Positions 54,703-63,545 of a DNA stretch of 64,000 nt are shown one piece after another. The DNA is from Bodo saltans (Eukaryota; Euglenozoa; Kinetoplastea; Eubodonida; Bodonidae). Within the stretch, counting starts at the first letter, position 1, and each line of letters opens with the position of its first letter. The notes beneath the pieces were generated by a model. The model was not told the DNA's origin, did no database searches, and saw only the letters and a list, made by a program, of their open reading frames with translations. The position numbers were made by a program, and so were the translations under genes. The stretch lies in NCBI GenBank assembly GCA_001460835.1, contig CYKH01000376.1, positions 945 to 64,944 of the forward strand. The letters are read 5' to 3'.

Positions 54703-57609
54703 ATGTGGAACGATCATCGGCGTCCTCTTTCGTCGATTCCAGTGTCCCACCAAAATCACACCGCGGCGACCTCGACCTCCGTCTCGTCACACCCCATCAC
54801 AACTGCACTGAACAGCAGCAGACCGTATCATCATGATTCGCTTCCTAAACTTCAACTCTTGCGGCGTATCGACTTCTCGTCCATTGAGCGTGTTGCCGCG
54901 GTGCTTGACGCTGCAGTTGTGATGGCTGCGTTCGCGGAGACAACGGAGGGGGGCAGCGATCACGCGAGCAGCAGCAGACCAAACTTGCCACATGATCTCA
55001 TTGAGCTCGCAGATGAAGTCGTGGCTCTATTAGAGTTCACGGACACAGATGGGGTTGGCACGTTACAAGTCGCTAGCCAGCTGCCGCCTTCCCATCAACT
55101 AGCCTTAGCATCCCTTCAGGATAGTATCGCATCCATCGAGTTTCACGTACACCCCGTACTGAAACAATGCAATGCCAACAACGTGTCGCCGCTTGGAGGA
55201 ACAACGGCCTCCATGCTGCCCACCACGGCAACCCAACCAATTCTCATACCCTGCCCGATATGCACCGCAGCCTCGATGGGCGCCACCAAGTTGTTACGGA
55301 AACTACTTCCACTATCGTCTGCCACTGCAGAGCACAGCATGCTTGCCGCACGGGGATCTCTATGGAGTGGGGCGTCTGCGTCAACAGAGATGTTGTACCA
55401 CGGCCTCGTCACTCAGAGTCCACGTGGTGAGATGGACGTCCTCTGCAGATTTGTGGTGGAGCAAACTCGATTTCTCGTGGAATGGGTAACAAGCCTTCAC
55501 ATCGACCGCACGCCCCCCGTCGTCCCATCGCAACACAGCCAACGCTACTCGACAGACGGGACGTCGTTTGTGAGTGTGGATGAGGGCGAGGTGATGGAGG
55601 ATTGGGAAGGCCCAAACCCATCTTCGTCGTCGTTATTGTCATCATATGTCACAAGTGAAGAGGAGTTGATAGTGCTAGGTGCTCTCGAAATTCTTTTCAA
55701 CGTTTGCGGCGGGGATGCGGACTGTTTGCAGACCACCGTGTATTTGCTATTAAACGTTCCCTTTGTGGCAGTGAGGGGTGGGACACTGGTTCACTTGCTT
55801 GTTGCAGTTGGTTTTCCGCGTTGCCTTCGTATGATTCTTGAGCAGCTGGAACTTTCCACTCGCACACAGCGCCGATCTCTTCGAAGTGTCTCTCGTGTTC
55901 ATGCGCTTCGGTGCGAGTCGCTAAATCGTCGAGACTTGAATGGGTTCACTCCGCTGTCCATTGCCATTGCCGCTCATGACAGCGTTGCAGCGCGTCTTCT
56001 GATTATTCACGGCGCCTCGACATACACTGGTGCAAAATCAAACTCCAACGACGTGGTCTTACGAAGCCCGCGTGAGTTGCTCGTTCTCCATTGTTGCACC
56101 CACGAAATGCAGCGCCTATTTTATCCTCTCACAACCAACGCAGGTGGACATCAAGAGCGTGTCCTCGCGTCCAGCACGCCGCCGCAACACATTGGGTTGC
56201 CGACGTTTGAGTACCTTGATGAATCTCTTCAGCGATCTCTTGGTTCATGCATTTCTCGCTCTTCTGTTGGAGAACTCCTTTTGGGTGTCTCTCGCCGCCT
56301 GGCCGATCACCTGCTCCAGCAACAGCAAGCATCAGGGCTGGCGAAGGATGCTCAGCGAGCACAACGCTACGCTGCATTGCTCGACACGACAATGCGGTCG
56401 TACTTTGCTGCGTTTCATGCAGATCCGTGGAACCACAGTGCTGCACAAGAACTTGATGAGTTGCTCCGGCGACACATGTCACCATCAGCAACTGCTTCAG
56501 GGATTTCATTCTCTGAGTCCGAGAGGAGGGTTGCTCAACAGATTTGCGGCATTATTGGGAGGGGCATCTTGTCCAACAGACAAGGCCCCTCATCGCATGT
56601 TGCGGTGGTGGATGTTGTTGTCCTTCCTTCACCCGACTTGATGCATGGTGGTGGGAATCATCATGAACACTCGTTCAGGTCTTCATCAGTCGCGGGCCCA
56701 TCCGTATTGTGTGAAGATATGCGCGGTGATTCAGCTCAAAGCGATCCCCACCACACCGGAGGAGCCGGCGGCCCTCGCGTGACGCATGTTCGCGTGCTTT
56801 GCCCAGTTGCCACCATCACGCGTGGAGGAGGGGGCCCACCCAGCAGCACGCAACCGACGCATTCTTGCCTGGTGCTGTGGGTGCGCCTGTCTCCATTGAT
56901 GGGTCACATTTCACTCGACCATGCCGATGAGGAACTTATGGAGGGTCACGGTTTTGTGGAGGGCGTTACTGCACCTGGCTGCCCTATCCAGTCCGACGAC
57001 CTTGTGTTCTTTTCTAGAGGAGGAAGCCAAGATTCGTCGCTGATGAAAGACGAACGAAGTTTTGTGACATTTGTCGCAACACGGTGTGTCCAAGAAGGGG
57101 CTGTGCGAGTACCGATGTCAGCGAGAACTTCACACAACATGAGGCCAGCGTCACATGCTTCGGGCCCAACCGCGACGCTTCGTAGAGTTCGATGCGGATT
57201 GTGGTCACAACCTGAGGACCCCATTCATTTTCCAGATCCAACCTTGTGGATGGACAACAAACAACTCTTTGCCCAAAGCGGTGGAGGCTCGGCAGGTCCG
57301 AGTAGTAGCTTTCTCAACCATGTGTGCACCAATGCCGTACAATGGCGACAGCTTCAAGAGAATGTGCTGCGTGTTGAAACGAGGAACACATTCTGGGCGC
57401 TACAAGAAGGCCTCGCTACTGCTGCTACTACTGTCTCTGACTCTTTCGTGACGTGCGTTCCATTGATTCGTCATACGATGCATGCACACACGCCGCCTTC
57501 CACTCGGTTGGCCCAGAACTCCAATGCTGTGGTGGAGCCATGGAATTCCCCTGGGTGGGTAGCTGTGGTGGATGGGAAAACGGATTTGCTGGTTGGACTG
57601 TCAGGCTAG
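54703..57609 (+). CDS. Large hypothetical protein with ankyrin-like repeats
   Basis: The 968-residue product contains a short ankyrin-like region at about 330-440. TVYLLLNVPFVAVRGGTLVH and LLVAVGFPRCLRMILEQ are followed by LNRRDLNGFTPLSIAIAAHD and SVAARLLIIHGAST, the last being a textbook ankyrin unit. The N-terminal 300 residues are helical with disordered inserts. The C-terminal half has long Ser/Gly/His-rich linkers between ordered pieces (TRVRVLCPVAT-like; SCLVLWVRLSPLMGHISLDH; VRCGLWSQPEDPIHFPDPTL) and ends with WVAVVDGKTDLLVGLSG. The function is unknown; ankyrin repeats usually mediate protein contacts. Confidence 0.75.
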   Translation: MWNDHRRPLSSIPVSHQNHTAATSTSVSSHPITTALNSSRPYHHDSLPKLQLLRRIDFSSIERVAAVLDAAVVMAAFAETTEGGSDHASSSRPNLPHDLIELADEVVALLEFTDTDGVGTLQVASQLPPSHQLALASLQDSIASIEFHVHPVLKQCNANNVSPLGGTTASMLPTTATQPILIPCPICTAASMGATKLLRKLLPLSSATAEHSMLAARGSLWSGASASTEMLYHGLVTQSPRGEMDVLCRFVVEQTRFLVEWVTSLHIDRTPPVVPSQHSQRYSTDGTSFVSVDEGEVMEDWEGPNPSSSSLLSSYVTSEEELIVLGALEILFNVCGGDADCLQTTVYLLLNVPFVAVRGGTLVHLLVAVGFPRCLRMILEQLELSTRTQRRSLRSVSRVHALRCESLNRRDLNGFTPLSIAIAAHDSVAARLLIIHGASTYTGAKSNSNDVVLRSPRELLVLHCCTHEMQRLFYPLTTNAGGHQERVLASSTPPQHIGLPTFEYLDESLQRSLGSCISRSSVGELLLGVSRRLADHLLQQQQASGLAKDAQRAQRYAALLDTTMRSYFAAFHADPWNHSAAQELDELLRRHMSPSATASGISFSESERRVAQQICGIIGRGILSNRQGPSSHVAVVDVVVLPSPDLMHGGGNHHEHSFRSSSVAGPSVLCEDMRGDSAQSDPHHTGGAGGPRVTHVRVLCPVATITRGGGGPPSSTQPTHSCLVLWVRLSPLMGHISLDHADEELMEGHGFVEGVTAPGCPIQSDDLVFFSRGGSQDSSLMKDERSFVTFVATRCVQEGAVRVPMSARTSHNMRPASHASGPTATLRRVRCGLWSQPEDPIHFPDPTLWMDNKQLFAQSGGGSAGPSSSFLNHVCTNAVQWRQLQENVLRVETRNTFWALQEGLATAATTVSDSFVTCVPLIRHTMHAHTPPSTRLAQNSNAVVEPWNSPGWVAVVDGKTDLLVGLSG

Positions 57610-57767
57610 TTATTATTTGCATCTTTTTTTCCTTTGGGGGAACGCACATTTGTATTCTGTACACGAATCTTCTAGTTTTTGAAATATTCGGCATTCGTAA
57701 TTTAATTTGTGATATCAGCAGATTGAGTTCATTCCTTTCTGTGTTTGTCGATAAGCGTAGCTGTGGG

Positions 57768-60209
57768 ATGTCAAAGGCTTCATTTATTGAAAGCCGTAGC
57801 ACTGCTGCTGATGGTATGCATCAGCCAAAACAGCAGCAACAGCAGCAGCAGCCCTTGAAGTGGTCTGACCTTCAAGCCGTGTTCGCATCTCAGGACGATG
57901 ATGACGACGGGGATGCACCTAGCACTCCTTTTTGTTTTAACTGCCGAGAAGATGGTCACGCAGTGGCTCATTGCCCACATCCTAAACGGTGCTACATTTG
58001 TTTGAAGCCAACTCACCAAGGATATCAGTGCGCGGAGAATCCAGTGCCGGGCAGCATTGCATTCAAACACGATACTCGCTGTGAGTATTGCCACGAAAAG
58101 GGACATAGTGCCATTTTCTGCAGGAAACCTGGAGGGGCAGCACATGGGAGGAAAGCGGACACCGTTTTCGCACGCCCGTTGGTTCTACACGCACCTCGCG
58201 ATGGACCGAACGAAGCAGACGTCAAGAAGGCGCGAATTCAAATTACTGAAATTCTTCGACGATTGCAGTCCGCTTCGATTCCCAACTGTAACGTTGGCAC
58301 TGTGTTGAGGCTTGACTTGGGAAAAATGCGAGACTCTGAGTTTTTCTGTGCAGTGCTGCCTCTGCTGAACGACCCAACGGCCAGCGGCATGCCAACAAAT
58401 GACCGGAATACGATTCGCCAGTGCCTCTACAAAATGCGAGGTGCCGTTGCCGGTGGCATTCAGTTGGGTGTCACTCGTGGAGGTGATGGGCCAACGAAGA
58501 AGTCGCACAAATCGACTCCCCTTGATTTGGGAAACAACAACGCAGCTGGGACCGACGATAGAGATCTGCTGTACGATATGAAGACGTCTGGTCTTGATAT
58601 CAACATTCTTCACAGCGGACGGTTGGACGTATTTCACCGTACAAGAGCAGCGGGGGTTCGCGGCGGGACGATGGAGATCAAGAGCAACGATGACACACAA
58701 CTCCTGCACCCCGAGGGCGTGATTTCTGACACAGTGTATCTCGCATCTCAGCATCGAGGGAGCCCAGGACGGAGCGGTGGTGGTGGTGGTGGTGGTGTTC
58801 ACAACGGCAAGACGGCGTCACCTACCAAAGGTGCTCTTCCAAACCAATCTGTTCGTCCTGTGGATAGGCTGGTGACGAACTTAGAGCAGATGTTTGCGAG
58901 AAAACAACTACTTATGAATGCAGCTTCGCAACGGAAGGGACCCCAAGCCCAAATCATTATCTCTCCCACAAGAGCTAGCCCTTCTCGACGCCAACCCGGG
59001 GGAGGCGGCTCTTCAACAACATCAGCCGACGGCAGGAGCAGAAGCGGCGACAAGAGCAACAACACCCCTTCATCTAAGAGGTTCATTGCACCAGTCCCAC
59101 CTCATACGCGTCAAAAAGGCGATGTGGCACAGGAGGTGCTTCATCGGTGGGCTATCGACGGTCCAGCATCAACTCCGCGCCCTCAAGAATTATCCAATGA
59201 AACGTCGAAAGTCTCTCAGCAAGAAATTGGTGGTCCAGTAGTGCCATCGCAACTAAGGGCAGGCGGTCCCTCCGTTGTGCGGTCCTTCCTCAACAATGCA
59301 ACGCATCAGTTTGGCGACCCACAACGGCGATGGTCGCAGACAGGCGGACACAATGCACGACATAGCCATCAAGAGGGCACATCAAGCCAGCAGCCGATTA
59401 TGAACTGGGATCGTTACCGCAAGCAGAATCCTTCGCTTGCCGACACCAAACCTCGAGCTGGCGGCACCTCGATCTCTCATAGCAGCAACAGACCACACTC
59501 AGCAACAACCGCCAGGGTTGTCGACACAAGTGTTGTGGTGGCTCCTGTGCAACAAGATTTAGTTGCCAAGTGGCGTGAGCGCTTCGATTACTCCAAAACG
59601 ACGTCATCAGAATCCGTTGAGCAGATGTTAGCTGAGCGTGCGATGCATCGGCGCATGGTCGCAGGTGACGGCACTCGATATGAAAGTCTTGCGACAGCGT
59701 TGGTTCAACAGGCAACCCGCCCTGGCACTGCAGGAACGCCATCTACCGGCGGAACCGCCGCACGTGCTGGTGCTGCTGCCGCACACCGACGCCGCTCGTC
59801 CCACGGAATCACTCCAGATGGTTCGTCCACTCACGTCGACAACCTTTGGACTGTGCACTGCGGTGTACTCGCCAACGATGAAGCGGAGGCCACGCTTCGT
59901 CGAGCCGTTGTAGACGAGGTCACCTCCTATGCAAAGCGGATTGCTTTTTATCAGGACGAGGGACACGGTCACAGTGGTATCTCGACTACCTTCTTAAGCG
60001 AACTGGAGCGCTTGGTGTTCACAGTGGAAACTCCGGAAGAATTTAAGCAATGTGCGGAGAAACTCGTGCATTCGTACGGCGTCAAGTTCCGCAGTGGGAG
60101 GGCCATGCTGATTCGCCTCGTTGGGATTGCTGCAACACTGTTTCAAGAAATGCAGGTTGCACAGCACTATCACGATGGTACCGTGATCACCAACAATGCA
60201 TCTCAATGA
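57768..60209 (+). CDS. Protein with three CCHC zinc knuckles
   Basis: The 813-residue product has three CCHC zinc knuckles near the N-terminus, each C-x2-C-x4-H-x4-C: residues 56-69 (CFNCREDGHAVAHC), 75-88 (CYICLKPTHQGYQC) and 105-118 (CEYCHEKGHSAIFC). Such knuckles bind single-stranded RNA or DNA. A run of seven Gln precedes them. The middle (about 250-690) is long and disordered, with Gly runs. The last 120 residues form a helical domain (ATLRRAVVDEVTSYAKRIAF; TPEEFKQCAEKLVHSYGVKF). The open frame begins upstream inside the previous gene, but the region before 57768 is hydrophobic nonsense and contains the splice tract. RNA binding is inferred. There is no integrase or reverse transcriptase, so this is a host gene. 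Confidence 0.8.
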   Translation: MSKASFIESRSTAADGMHQPKQQQQQQQPLKWSDLQAVFASQDDDDDGDAPSTPFCFNCREDGHAVAHCPHPKRCYICLKPTHQGYQCAENPVPGSIAFKHDTRCEYCHEKGHSAIFCRKPGGAAHGRKADTVFARPLVLHAPRDGPNEADVKKARIQITEILRRLQSASIPNCNVGTVLRLDLGKMRDSEFFCAVLPLLNDPTASGMPTNDRNTIRQCLYKMRGAVAGGIQLGVTRGGDGPTKKSHKSTPLDLGNNNAAGTDDRDLLYDMKTSGLDINILHSGRLDVFHRTRAAGVRGGTMEIKSNDDTQLLHPEGVISDTVYLASQHRGSPGRSGGGGGGGVHNGKTASPTKGALPNQSVRPVDRLVTNLEQMFARKQLLMNAASQRKGPQAQIIISPTRASPSRRQPGGGGSSTTSADGRSRSGDKSNNTPSSKRFIAPVPPHTRQKGDVAQEVLHRWAIDGPASTPRPQELSNETSKVSQQEIGGPVVPSQLRAGGPSVVRSFLNNATHQFGDPQRRWSQTGGHNARHSHQEGTSSQQPIMNWDRYRKQNPSLADTKPRAGGTSISHSSNRPHSATTARVVDTSVVVAPVQQDLVAKWRERFDYSKTTSSESVEQMLAERAMHRRMVAGDGTRYESLATALVQQATRPGTAGTPSTGGTAARAGAAAAHRRRSSHGITPDGSSTHVDNLWTVHCGVLANDEAEATLRRAVVDEVTSYAKRIAFYQDEGHGHSGISTTFLSELERLVFTVETPEEFKQCAEKLVHSYGVKFRSGRAMLIRLVGIAATLFQEMQVAQHYHDGTVITNNASQ

Positions 60210-60428
60210 GAGTGCTCACAGGCTGATGATGTAAGCGCGTTCTCCCACGTCCGACAATGTAGATTTGTACAAAGCGAAACCAACAAACAAAGACAATAAA
60301 AAAAAAAGAACTTAATAGAACCACCACTCCTTTGGGTGCTGTGCTTTCAACACACCAATTCTTCCTGCCTTTCCTTCTCGGTTGAAAAAAAGAGGATTGA
60401 GACTTTTAAGAAACAAGTGCACAAATAA

Positions 60429-63152
60429 ATGTTGCAAGGGTGCACGATGGGAAAAAGCCATTCCCCTTATTTTGTTTGTCGTAGATTGCAAGCCGTCGTC
60501 CTCATGTTTGCGCTTTTAGTGCCTGTTACTCTTGCGACATTCACTTCGTGCTATCTGTACCGGAATGATGTTTCAGATCTCACCTTCACCTACAACTTCA
60601 ACGTGGCCCGTATCGCAGCACACGCTCGGCTCATTCAAGACCTCAGCATCGACCTCAAATCCAACGCATATCCAAATTTTGATCAGTCTCGCAACGTCAC
60701 CGCAAGCTTCGAATCGCTCGTCAACGATGATCGATGCAATTTGATTGTTGCCACGTCTCCCACCATGCTGACCTTAGTTGCGGATACATTCGCCGTCAGG
60801 TACCCAAACGTCATGTTTGTTGCGCGGGTCAGCGATGACCTCCCAGATGACTTTCCTCCAAACTTTTCATACTTTACTGTGAGTATGTTTCAAGGTCTGT
60901 TCCGCGCCGGGGCAGTCGCGTCCCAGTATGTGACAGGCGGGAGTGGATCGTGCATCGGATTTATTGCAACGCGACTTACGAGGAGCTGGGAACCGAATTC
61001 CTTTTATGCAGGTATGTCATGGGCGAACCGTACTTCAAGCGTTGCCCTCTTGGCGGTATCATTAGAGGATGACACAAGCGCTGAGGCCGAGACGATGGCC
61101 GCAGACCTCCTTGTCGCGAAAGGATGCGAGGTGATCGTCTCCGTCACATCCAACAATGTTCTTCCCACGTACATCGCGAATGCGTACCCTGACGTCTCCA
61201 CCATCGGACACGCGGCAGACTCCGCCTTGACAGCGGGGGATTCTGTATTATCTTCTGTGTACTCTGACTTGCAGTACTTCTTCTACAACATGACCATCGA
61301 TGCGATTAATGCTACCATGCCAGCAAGCTACTTATTGAACATGTCCACGGAGGTTGTGCTTGCGGAGCTGTCACCACGCAGCAGCGTGTCTTTGGTGTCG
61401 GTTGCAGAAGCGGTAAAACGTTACGCCGATGCTCATGACGTTTCCTGTTTGAGCTTCGTAGATCGTTATGGTGTTGCACACTCAAATGAATGTGTCAATA
61501 GCTTGAACCGAGATCAATATCCCTTCCTCAACTCGCAAATCACCTTCATGCCCGCGTTCCGCTCCCCACTGCTTTGCGGAGCCGGATATTACGCGTCCTA
61601 TGATGTGTCGACACTTGCCCTCACGTGCAACGTATGCCCAGCGAACACATACACGTCAAGAGCAGGGCTGGAGTCTTGTCTACCTTGCGAAACGGGGCTC
61701 GCTGCTCCTGTGGGGAGCAGCGGTTGCTCAGTGCCGAGCAACAGCTCGTTCGAGCTCCTGCTGATTATTCCCATTGTGATTGGCTCTCTTGCAGTCGTGA
61801 TTGTTTCGGGTGCAATCATCGCCTCCCTTTTCCGTGTTCGCGTAGCATCATCGCTTGATCCTCGGAACGCCCCTCCTGGTCCGCAAGTTGCTATGGCGAT
61901 GCTTGGCGTCGATGGCGCGCGGTCTGATCGGCAGTGGCGGCACAGCTTGACGAACATGTGTGATGTGTACGACCAGCTCGCTGCGATTGTGTCTTCAGTA
62001 GCCAACGACCACAAGGGTTACATTTTCCTATCCGTTGGTGACGTGTTTATGCTGGCGATGAATGAGCCAACAGACCTCGTGCAGCTTCTCGGACATGTTC
62101 AAGAGAGAGCAACGCGTGCCTCGTGGCCGTGTGCTATCCGGCTTAAAATGGCGCTTCACTATGGTACCCCGAACATCGGTGAAAGCCAATCGCGGAAGGT
62201 GGCGGGTGGCGATGACGATAAGCGCAAGACGTACACAGGGGCAGAGGTCGATGTCCTCCGATCCATTTGGAAAAAAGAAATTGCTGAAACGTATGATGTG
62301 GTTCTCTCAGGCAAGGCTCGTGAGAATTTAGAAGCGAAAGGTCTTGGTGGCGTCAACGGTGAATCTGCAATTCTGTATGAATTGCAAGAGCCTCTTGCAT
62401 TCACAAGCGACGATGGTGACTTCTCTCTTCACACATCGGACCTGCGCTTCATCGTGCGTCAGCAGCATCATCAAGGAGACGGAGACACCAGCGTTAGTTC
62501 CATGACGAACCCTCTCAGTGTTGCAATGCCGCAGTTCGACGCGACCACCAACACAACCGGCGAAAACGACGCCCGTTTTTTTTTTGTCTCTCTTCACACA
62601 TCGGACCTGCGCTTCATCATGCGTCAGCAGCATCATCAAGGAGACGGAGACACCAGCGCCAGTTCCATGACGAACCCTCTCAGTGTTGCAATGCCGCAGC
62701 TCGACGCGACCACCAACACAACCGGCGAAAACGACGCCCGAAGTGGCGCCACTCCGTCAGAAACGAGCGAGACGGTCGACGACGACTTGACAAGATTGGT
62801 CACACCGTCCGCAATTTCGAAAGAAGAGCTCGACGCGTTGCGTTCGCTGGGCGTTGACTTACTCCAAAAGTTTATTCGCGTGTTTAGTTTTGACGATCAA
62901 GTTTCTATTGTAACAGCAATATCGAAAAAACTTCACGTGCAATCGCCTCAGATCCCTGAGATGAAAACATCAGCGAAAAAATCATTTAACGTCTTGAGAA
63001 ATTCACTGCGACAAATTTGCAGTCAATTGCTTCTCTCAATGGACGAAATGGAGTTGCACTCATGGCTCGACGGCGTCGCAGCGCATATCAACAACGATGG
63101 CCGACTTGCCGGTGAGGATACTCAAGCGGTGCGTGCGCCAGCACTGTCGTAG
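60429..63152 (+). CDS. Receptor adenylate cyclase-like protein with degenerate cyclase domain
   Basis: The 907-residue protein follows the trypanosomatid receptor-cyclase plan. An N-terminal signal/anchor (LQAVVLMFALLVPVTLATF) leads into a BMP/PnrA-like periplasmic-binding ectodomain (about 50-340; IVATSPTMLTLVADTF, GGSGSCIGFIATRLTRSW). A Cys-rich element (about 395-430, CNVCPANTYTSRAGLESCLP) and a single span (about 441-468, LLLIIPIVIGSLAVVIVSGA) follow. The cytoplasmic region at about 488-650 resembles a class III cyclase. V-G-D is kept (FLSVGDVFMLAMN) and a GIHTG-like LKMALHYGTPN is present. But the first metal motif is altered (MLGVDGARSD instead of F-T-D-I-x-x-S-T), and Y-G-R-T-P-N-M-A-A-R is replaced by YTGAEVDVLRSIW. 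Catalysis is therefore doubtful. A 55-codon in-frame duplication lies at 665-771. Confidence 0.82.
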   Translation: MLQGCTMGKSHSPYFVCRRLQAVVLMFALLVPVTLATFTSCYLYRNDVSDLTFTYNFNVARIAAHARLIQDLSIDLKSNAYPNFDQSRNVTASFESLVNDDRCNLIVATSPTMLTLVADTFAVRYPNVMFVARVSDDLPDDFPPNFSYFTVSMFQGLFRAGAVASQYVTGGSGSCIGFIATRLTRSWEPNSFYAGMSWANRTSSVALLAVSLEDDTSAEAETMAADLLVAKGCEVIVSVTSNNVLPTYIANAYPDVSTIGHAADSALTAGDSVLSSVYSDLQYFFYNMTIDAINATMPASYLLNMSTEVVLAELSPRSSVSLVSVAEAVKRYADAHDVSCLSFVDRYGVAHSNECVNSLNRDQYPFLNSQITFMPAFRSPLLCGAGYYASYDVSTLALTCNVCPANTYTSRAGLESCLPCETGLAAPVGSSGCSVPSNSSFELLLIIPIVIGSLAVVIVSGAIIASLFRVRVASSLDPRNAPPGPQVAMAMLGVDGARSDRQWRHSLTNMCDVYDQLAAIVSSVANDHKGYIFLSVGDVFMLAMNEPTDLVQLLGHVQERATRASWPCAIRLKMALHYGTPNIGESQSRKVAGGDDDKRKTYTGAEVDVLRSIWKKEIAETYDVVLSGKARENLEAKGLGGVNGESAILYELQEPLAFTSDDGDFSLHTSDLRFIVRQQHHQGDGDTSVSSMTNPLSVAMPQFDATTNTTGENDARFFFVSLHTSDLRFIMRQQHHQGDGDTSASSMTNPLSVAMPQLDATTNTTGENDARSGATPSETSETVDDDLTRLVTPSAISKEELDALRSLGVDLLQKFIRVFSFDDQVSIVTAISKKLHVQSPQIPEMKTSAKKSFNVLRNSLRQICSQLLLSMDEMELHSWLDGVAAHINNDGRLAGEDTQAVRAPALS
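62422..62740 (+). repeat. Direct tandem duplication, 154-base units separated by a T10 spacer
   Basis: Units 62422-62575 and 62587-62740 are separated by ten T and a G; the period is 165 bases, in frame. Four base differences change three residues (V/M, V/A, F/L). The spacer is read as FFFV in the cyclase-like protein, breaking an otherwise polar tail. Confidence 0.95.
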
Positions 63153-63545
63153 CGAACTACTCAGCATCATGTAGAGGAGAGTGGAAGCATCATCCATCGC
63201 ACCGAAGCGAAGTAGCAATACAGTTAGTCACACAGTGGAAGAAAATCAAAAACAAGTCAACCCAAAAAGAAATGTCGTTGTCTGTGCATCCTTTCCCCTT
63301 CTCTGCACAGCACTGATACACTACACCGTTTATGTAACCCAGCAACGCAACCCTTCGGTCGTTGCTTTTTTCCCCCACTCAGTATGTTTTCATTTCCCCA
63401 CACACACACACGCAGAATAGCACGCGCGTAGTCCTCTTGTCAATGTCGCTTGGTCCGGTTTACATCAAAACTGTCTTGTTTAGTTTGATTCTTTTTGCTT
63501 CATGACGGAGGAACAGATAAGGAGGAGTCGAATGGAATCACAATC
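63153..63545. other. Intergenic region with a short upstream ATG frame
   Basis: No gene is seen. It contains T/C tracts, a CA run near 63398-63414, and a final tract (about 63480-63500) followed by ATG at 63502. That ATG opens a 15-codon frame whose TGA overlaps the next gene's ATG (ATGA at 63546-63549). Whether it is in the mRNA depends on which AG (63509-63510 or 63516-63517) is used. Confidence 0.5.

Noticed and set aside
57453-57767. Hydrophobic N-terminal extension of the zinc-knuckle protein, possibly a membrane span
   Set aside because: The first codon is GTG inside the previous gene, and the stretch is T-rich splice-signal sequence read by chance as Phe/Ile/Leu.
57936-58121. CCHC knuckles as a sign of a retroelement Gag
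   Set aside because: No reverse transcriptase, protease, integrase or terminal repeat is nearby, and the protein has its own long C-terminal domain; zinc knuckles are common in host RNA-binding proteins.
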